Positions 59,522 to 64,000 of a stretch of 64,000 nt of DNA are shown piece after piece. Both the position numbers and the translations under genes were made by a program. The notes below the pieces were generated by a model, which saw nothing but the letters and a program-made list of their open reading frames with translations, had not been told where the DNA came from and searched no databases. Source of the stretch: Hoeflea sp038900095 (GTDB lineage Bacteria > Pseudomonadota > Alphaproteobacteria > Rhizobiales > Rhizobiaceae); the NCBI RefSeq assembly GCF_038900095.1, contig NZ_JBBMQQ010000006.1:189645-253644 (forward strand), in the 5' to 3' direction. How positions within the stretch are numbered: position 1 is the first letter of the stretch; the number at the start of each line of letters is the position of its first letter.

Positions 59522-60834
59522 AGCGCGCCTCCCATTACCAGTTCCGGCAGGAAGGTGGCGATCGACGGGAAGATGCACAAGAGTACGATGGCAAGGATCA
59601 TGCACATCACGTAAGGCAGCGAACCGCGCAGGATGGTGCCGAGCGAAATGTCTGGCGCAATCGAATTGATGACGTAGAGATTGAGGCCAACCGGCGGGGT
59701 GATCAGTCCGATTTCCATGTTGATGGTCAGAATGACGGCGAACCAGTAGGGGTCAAACCCGGCCGAGGTGATGATCGGCAGCAGGATCGGCGCGGTCATC
59801 AGGATCACCGCCACCGGCGGCAGGAAGAAGCCGGCGATCAGCAGGAAGACATTGATGATCCCCATCAGCACCCAGCGGTTGACTTCGAGGTCGGAAATCC
59901 AGTTGGCGATGGACTGGGTGACGAAGGTTGATGACAACGTGAAGGCGAAGAGTTCGGAGGCCGCGATGATCATCATGATCATCACCGATTCTTTCGTCGA
60001 ATCCCGGAACATCGAGATGAATGGCCTGGCCGAGAACATCTTGTAGACCACGACCACCAGCACCAGGCAGAACAGTGCGCCGACGCCGGCGGCTTCCGAT
60101 GGTGTGGCAACGCCGCCGTACAACACGAACAGGATGCCGGCGACGATGGCCAGGAACGGCAGCACGCGGGGCAGGATCTCGAGCTTCTGCTTGAGCGAGT
60201 AATGCCGGGTCACGTCCGACAGTTTCAGGCCGCTGCGCCAGCAGGAAAACAGCGTCCATGCCATGAAGATGGCTGTCAGCATCATGCCGGGGATGACACC
60301 GGCGAGGAACAGCCGGCCGATCGAGGTCTCTGTCGAGATGCCATAGACGATCATGGTGATCGATGGCGGTATGAGAATGCCGAGCGTGCCGCCGGCGGCG
60401 ATCGAGCCAGCCGAAATCTCGTCGGGGTAGCCGCGCTTGCGCATTTCGGGAATGCCCATCTTGCCGATGGCGGCACAGGTGGCGGGCGAAGACCCCGACA
60501 GTGCAGAGAAGATCGAGCAGGCGCCGAGGTTGGAGAGCACCAGGCCACCGGGCACGCGGTTGAGCCAGCGATCGAGCGCCTCGTAGAGATCCTTGCCCGC
60601 CGGGCTATTGGAAACCGCGGCCCCCATCAGGATGAACATCGGGATCGAGACCAGGGTGAAGGAATTGAGCCCTGAGAAAAATGTCTCGCCGAGAATGTCG
60701 AGCGAGCGGAAACCATCGATGAGCAGCAGGGTGCCGATGGAGACGGCGCCCAAGGCAAAGGCAATGGGCATGCCGATGGCAAACAGCGCGATCAGCACGA
60801 CGAGAATGAGAAGGCCGATTTCCAGCGGGCTCAT
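59518..60834 (-). CDS. matM: TRAP transporter large permease for malonate
   Basis: DctM-type permease of 438 aa with about twelve hydrophobic segments (VSIPMFILMGAAVSNSPAGKDLYE-like loop, ACSIFSALSGSSPATCAAIGKMG, IPPSITMIVYG, TPPVGLNLYVINS). ATG 60834 overlaps the matQ stop (ATGA); the open frame upstream overlaps matQ. By comparison with the Sinorhizobium meliloti matPQMAB operon the substrate is malonate. Confidence 0.93.
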   Translation of the reverse strand: MSPLEIGLLILVVLIALFAIGMPIAFALGAVSIGTLLLIDGFRSLDILGETFFSGLNSFTLVSIPMFILMGAAVSNSPAGKDLYEALDRWLNRVPGGLVLSNLGACSIFSALSGSSPATCAAIGKMGIPEMRKRGYPDEISAGSIAAGGTLGILIPPSITMIVYGISTETSIGRLFLAGVIPGMMLTAIFMAWTLFSCWRSGLKLSDVTRHYSLKQKLEILPRVLPFLAIVAGILFVLYGGVATPSEAAGVGALFCLVLVVVVYKMFSARPFISMFRDSTKESVMIMMIIAASELFAFTLSSTFVTQSIANWISDLEVNRWVLMGIINVFLLIAGFFLPPVAVILMTAPILLPIITSAGFDPYWFAVILTINMEIGLITPPVGLNLYVINSIAPDISLGTILRGSLPYVMCMILAIVLLCIFPSIATFLPELVMGGAL

Positions 60835-61328
60835 GCGAGGCCCTCCCCGGTTCCGGTCCAGTTCTTGTAGATCTCGGCGATGTATTGCAGGCACAGGATG
60901 CCGACGCCGAGCGGCAACGGCAGCAGCGGGATCCACAAGGGCAACGCCCAGACCGTGTCGGTGGTCCAGCCCTTCGACATGGCCTCATAGAAAAAATGCC
61001 AGCCCGACCAGCCGAGCAGGCCACAAAATGCCAGGCTCAAGCTGGCGGCGAGCACATCCAGCACGCGCTTGGCCAACCCGCCGAGCAGATTGGGCAGAAG
61101 ATCGACCGAGACATGCCCCTTGAGCATCAGCACATAGGGCGCGCCGATGAAGGTGGAGGCAATCATGGCGTAGACGACGAACTCGGTCTGCCAGATGGTG
61201 GAGGCGCCCAGAAAGTAGCGCATGAATACCATGTGCGACACCACAAGCGTGGAAGCCGCGATCAGCAGCATCGACGCCAGGCCGCACAGCCGCGACAGCG
61301 TCTCGATGATCGAAACAAAGCGTTTCAT
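60831..61328 (-). CDS. matQ: TRAP transporter small permease for malonate
   Basis: DctQ-type permease of 165 aa with four membrane segments and the conserved RYFLGASTIWQTEFVVYAMIAST-like region (core STIWQTEFVVYAM) and LKGHVSVDLLP. Starts 46 bp after the hairpin behind matP and overlaps matM. Order P-Q-M-A-B is as in rhizobia. Confidence 0.92.
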   Translation of the reverse strand: MKRFVSIIETLSRLCGLASMLLIAASTLVVSHMVFMRYFLGASTIWQTEFVVYAMIASTFIGAPYVLMLKGHVSVDLLPNLLGGLAKRVLDVLAASLSLAFCGLLGWSGWHFFYEAMSKGWTTDTVWALPLWIPLLPLPLGVGILCLQYIAEIYKNWTGTGEGLA

Positions 61329-61374
61329 CTCTGGGCAATCCCCGGATTGAAAGACAGGACAGGCAAGGCTGAAA

Positions 61375-61394
61375 GGGGGAGGAGCCCCTCCCCC
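61375..61394 (-). promoter_or_regulatory. GC hairpin between matP and matQ
   Basis: GGGGGAGG and CCTCCCCC pair perfectly around AGCC ten bases after the matP stop. On the minus strand only CCCTTTC follows, so full termination is unlikely. It probably stabilises matP mRNA or reduces read-through, giving more binding protein than permease. Confidence 0.65.
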
Positions 61395-61404
61395 GATCAG
61401 ATGA

Positions 61405-62397
61405 TCATTCGACGGCGAGTGCCTGGTCGATCAGCTTCTGGCCACCGGGAACCTTTTCGGCGAATTCCTTGTAGGCCGTCTCCTTGGCAATCGCCAACCA
61501 GGCGTCATAATCGTCCTTCGACATCGACACGACTTCGACGCCGGCCTTCTTGAAGGTCTCGACCATCTTGTCGTCGAGGCCGGCGGCTTCCTTGTCGAAA
61601 TATTCCTCGGCCTTCTTGCCGGCAGCCATCACGGCGGCCTGCTGCTCGGGCGTCAGGCGGTCATAGGTTTCCTTGGAAATCAGCATCGGCTCATACATGA
61701 ACCAGAGCGAATTCTCGCCCGGCTCGGTCAGGCACTTGACCTGCTCATAGATGCGGTAGGAGACGAACGACCCCGACGAGGTGTTGGTGGCGTCAAGCAC
61801 GCCGGTCTGCATGCCGGTGTAGATTTCCGATGACGCCATCGAGGAGATCGAAGCGCCTGCACCGACCAGCATCTGCTCAAACGCAGGACCGGCAGCGCGG
61901 GTGACCTGGCCCTTGATGGTGTCGGGCGAGGTGATGCAGTTCTTCTTCGAGGCGAATGCGCCGCCAAGCCAGGCGTCGGCGATGACGATGGCGCCATTGT
62001 CCTCGATCAGCTTCTTGATCTCGGTCATGAAGGGCGAAGAATTGAGCCGCTTGGCGCGGTCATGGTTGCGCACCAGGCCGGGCATCAGGGTTGCGGAGAA
62101 CTGCGGCACGCGGCCCGAGGCATAGTCGAGCGGGAACGAGGTGACGTCGAGCTGGCCCTTGGTCAGCGCGCCCCACTGTTCTTTCGCCTTGTAGAGCGAC
62201 TGGCCCGGATAAACCTGGACATCCAGCCCGACATTGGCGGCTGCCAGCTCCCTGGCGAACAGCTGAACCATTTCGTCGCGCGCGTCGCCCTTGCCGCCCG
62301 GAAACTGGTGCGATGCCTTCAATGTCTCGGCCTGCGCGAGGCCCGTCAAAGCGATGGATGCGGCAAGCATGCCTGCAAACGCTGATAATAGTTTCAT
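61405..62397 (-). CDS. matP: TRAP transporter malonate-binding protein
   Basis: DctP-family periplasmic protein of 330 aa with a Sec signal peptide cleaved at AQA-ET (about residue 23). ASHQFPGGKGDARDEM opens the mature protein and the substrate-binding arginine lies in IKGQVTRAAG near residue 165. GGAGGAAGAC precedes the ATG. First gene of matPQMAB, divergent from matR with the operator palindrome between them. Confidence 0.93.
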   Translation of the reverse strand: MKLLSAFAGMLAASIALTGLAQAETLKASHQFPGGKGDARDEMVQLFARELAAANVGLDVQVYPGQSLYKAKEQWGALTKGQLDVTSFPLDYASGRVPQFSATLMPGLVRNHDRAKRLNSSPFMTEIKKLIEDNGAIVIADAWLGGAFASKKNCITSPDTIKGQVTRAAGPAFEQMLVGAGASISSMASSEIYTGMQTGVLDATNTSSGSFVSYRIYEQVKCLTEPGENSLWFMYEPMLISKETYDRLTPEQQAAVMAAGKKAEEYFDKEAAGLDDKMVETFKKAGVEVVSMSKDDYDAWLAIAKETAYKEFAEKVPGGQKLIDQALAVE

Positions 62398-62485
62398 GTC
62401 TTCCTCCCAGAAAAATGTGCTCGCGGAACCTCCTCAAGCTCCGGCAACACCGAAAGGGATCATTTTCTGAATGCAATGTCAAACC

Positions 62486-62499
62486 TCTTGTATACAAGA
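62486..62499. promoter_or_regulatory. Perfect 14-bp palindrome, likely MatR operator
   Basis: TCTTGTA-TACAAGA lies midway between matP (start 62397) and the divergent GntR gene (62532). The TTGTATACAA core has the form of FCD-type GntR operators. MatR of rhizobia binds a TTGTATACAA-type site (from memory), so this should be the malonate-responsive operator. Confidence 0.88.
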
Positions 62500-62531
62500 A
62501 TAATGAATTTGCATTTCCAAACGGATTGAGC

Positions 62532-63212
62532 ATGATGCGAGCCATGGGCACACGGATCGCAGACACCATTCGCGAACGCATCGAACAGATGATCGTCACC
62601 GGCGAGTTCGCCGATGGCGAACGCCTTGACGAAGTCAAGCTGGCCGAGCAGTTCGGGGTGTCGCGAACGCCGTTGCGCGAAGCGTTCCAGTCGCTGGCAG
62701 CCTCCGGGCTGCTGACGCTGGAAGCCCGCCGCGGCGCCTTCATCCGGCATCCGGATTTCGTCGAACTGGTCGAGATGTTCGAAGTCATGGCCGAGCTCGA
62801 AGCGATGTGCGGCTTCCGTGCCGCACGGCGGGTGAGCGAGCAGCAGATGCGCGATATCGGCCGCACCATCGAAACCTGCGAAGCGGCGATCGCGATGGGC
62901 GATTTTGACGAATACTACCGCGAGAACGAGACGTTTCACCACCTGCTCTACGAGGCCAGCGGCAACAGCTTCCTCGCCCGCGAGGCGACCCGGCTGCACA
63001 AGCGGCTCAAGCCCTACCGGCGCATGCAGCTGCGGGTCAACGGCCGCATGCCGCAGTCGATGCGCGAGCACCGGGCGATCCATGCGGCGCTGGAGCAATC
63101 GGACGGCAAGGCCGCTGCGGCAACCTTGCGGCAGCACGTCGCCATCCAGGGCGAGCGCTTCAACGACCTGATGGCCAGCTACCGGCAGATGGCGCCACGC
63201 AAGACCGGCTGA
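62532..63212 (+). CDS. matR: GntR-family (FCD) regulator of malonate catabolism
   Basis: Regulator of 226 aa: winged helix (TIRERIEQMIVTGEFADGERLDEVKLAEQF region; core RLDEVKLAEQFGVSRTPLREA) and an FCD domain with NETFHHLLYEASGN and EHRAIHAALE. Divergent from matPQMAB, as in Sinorhizobium, where MatR represses until malonate or malonyl-CoA is present. Start chosen at the first of two adjacent ATGs after GGA at 62523; the frame runs further back into the operator region, which makes no sense as protein. Confidence 0.9.
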   Translation: MMRAMGTRIADTIRERIEQMIVTGEFADGERLDEVKLAEQFGVSRTPLREAFQSLAASGLLTLEARRGAFIRHPDFVELVEMFEVMAELEAMCGFRAARRVSEQQMRDIGRTIETCEAAIAMGDFDEYYRENETFHHLLYEASGNSFLAREATRLHKRLKPYRRMQLRVNGRMPQSMREHRAIHAALEQSDGKAAAATLRQHVAIQGERFNDLMASYRQMAPRKTG

Positions 63213-63542
63213 GCCCGCGAAGCGACCGGAATCGGCAATATCGGGCCGACAGAGCGTAGCCTCTCGCAGCCATCACGATGGATAAAGGGCCGGATGCGGG
63301 GTTACAGGTGTTTTCGGATGATGCGTAAATGAGCATCGCCACATACGTTGAGACTCGCCCAGATTATACCACCCGGCTAGCCCTGTTAACCAGCCCGATT
63401 GAATGGCGATGGGCTCACAATCGGTTTTGCGTGTAGCATCGTTTTCTCGCGCCTAGAAATTGTTCCAGATGTCGTTGAGCGGAAACGAGCACGAACAGCC
63501 ACCAACGCCAACCTAATCATTTTCAACCTTGTGAAGTCTTAG
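63213..63542. other. Intergenic region, AT-richer, no gene seen
   Basis: 330 bp between matR and the small membrane protein. No credible reading frame, tRNA or terminator is visible. It is less GC-rich than the rest of the window, suggesting a different origin or a boundary. Confidence 0.5.
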
Positions 63543-63893
63543 ATGTTGATTGATCTCATACCCTGGGCTTTTGCGCTGCCACCAGCTCTCTGGGAACTGA
63601 CAAGAGTAGGAAAACGCCACGGCTGGTTTCTCGGCATCTATGCGGCCGTCATCGTCTTTGGAGGCATTTACTTATGGATTCTAGCGCTTCAGTTCTATCT
63701 CAATGAAAGCTCCGGCCCATTCACGACATTGGGTGTGGTGGCGACATTGAGCATGCTGATAGGCCCACCTATAGGAACCGTCGTCATTGGCAGGAGAACG
63801 GGGCTAGCCGCTGGTGTGTTTGCAGGAGTTGTTGTTGGCATTTGCATCGCGCTGCTTGTTGCCGTTATCTCGATCAGTATCTACGGCACGTGA
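63543..63893 (+). CDS. Unknown three- to four-TM membrane protein
   Basis: Protein of 116 aa I do not recognise. It has three or four hydrophobic stretches (IPWAFALPPALWEL, LGIYAAVIVFGGIYLWILAL, TLGVVATLSMLIGPPIG, GVFAGVVVGICIALLVAVISI). No cysteines that look functional and no enzyme motif are present. No good ribosome site precedes the ATG. Codon use is less GC-biased than in the neighbours, so it may have been acquired. It may be a genuine small gene or a fortuitous frame; the continuous hydrophobic pattern favours the former. Confidence 0.5.
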   Translation: MLIDLIPWAFALPPALWELTRVGKRHGWFLGIYAAVIVFGGIYLWILALQFYLNESSGPFTTLGVVATLSMLIGPPIGTVVIGRRTGLAAGVFAGVVVGICIALLVAVISISIYGT

Positions 63894-64000
63894 AGGCTGA
63901 GTGTTTGCGAGGATCGCGATATAAGAGGTGGTTCGGATTGTCTGAACAGTTTCGGGCGTCTGCTTAAGTGGATTTCCGCCCTGATTATGCTGCCGCCAGG

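Overview
The window reads as a chromosomal segment of a GC-rich alphaproteobacterium, most likely Hyphomicrobiales (Rhizobiales). A marine or Hoeflea-like relative is my guess, not shown. The lineage call rests on a GTTC-N7-GTTC LexA box in front of imuA-imuB-dnaE2, a matPQMAB malonate operon with a divergent matR, a PccR-type regulator divergent from bioY-pccB, a rhizobial-type palindromic intergenic element, and dense gene packing with many ATGA/TTGA stop-start overlaps. I see no phage genes, insertion sequence, CRISPR array or rRNA operon. There is one tRNA, tRNA-Thr(CGU).

Layout. 0-9 kb: otsB-otsA (trehalose; otsA cut by the left edge), a haloacid dehalogenase, a fold-type IV aminotransferase with RidA, a DenD-like dehydrogenase, an EamA transporter, tRNA-Thr, a DUF805 protein, and a nitronate monooxygenase behind a perfect palindrome. 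8.6-19 kb: a membrane-anchored orphan protein; a sulfur/oxidant group on the minus strand (YeeE/YedE pair, persulfide-dioxygenase-like enzyme, SulP transporter overlapping a 1-Cys peroxiredoxin); PPK2, BenE and AroQ. 17.5-27.4 kb: a propionyl-CoA module: pccR, bioY, pccB, three accessory genes, pccA and methylmalonyl-CoA mutase. 27.4-33.7 kb: an oligopeptide ABC transporter operon ending in an M19 dipeptidase.

34-42.8 kb: a YeiH-type exporter followed by a cluster with the composition expected for 2,3-dihydroxypropane-1-sulfonate (DHPS) or a similar polyol acid: TRAP transporter, HpsN-like dehydrogenase, SDR, zinc alcohol dehydrogenase, and a divergent LacI regulator with twin operators. 42.8-48.6 kb: the SOS mutasome imuA-imuB-dnaE2. 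48.7-52.8 kb: an altronate-dehydratase-family enzyme, a GntR regulator, an aldose 1-dehydrogenase-like aldo/keto reductase and an L-fucose mutarotase-like protein, together suggesting oxidative L-fucose or related sugar catabolism. 52.8-56.4 kb: a GtrA-GT2-YdjC/NaxD-ArnT operon, predicted to add an amino sugar to lipid A or another envelope lipid. 56.6-63.2 kb: matPQMAB plus matR. The last 0.8 kb is AT-richer and holds one small unknown membrane protein.

The most notable points are the predicted envelope amino-sugar operon, the DHPS-like cluster beside a sulfate/sulfite-type exporter, strong hairpins just after the binding-protein gene in all three binding-protein-dependent transport operons, several clean palindromic operators (LacI pair, GntR at uxaA, MatR, LexA, a LiuR-like site, a PccR-region cluster), and a 143-bp imuA/imuB overlap. 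Nothing here is a wholly unknown multi-gene system. Novelty lies in the combinations and in three or four small unassigned proteins.
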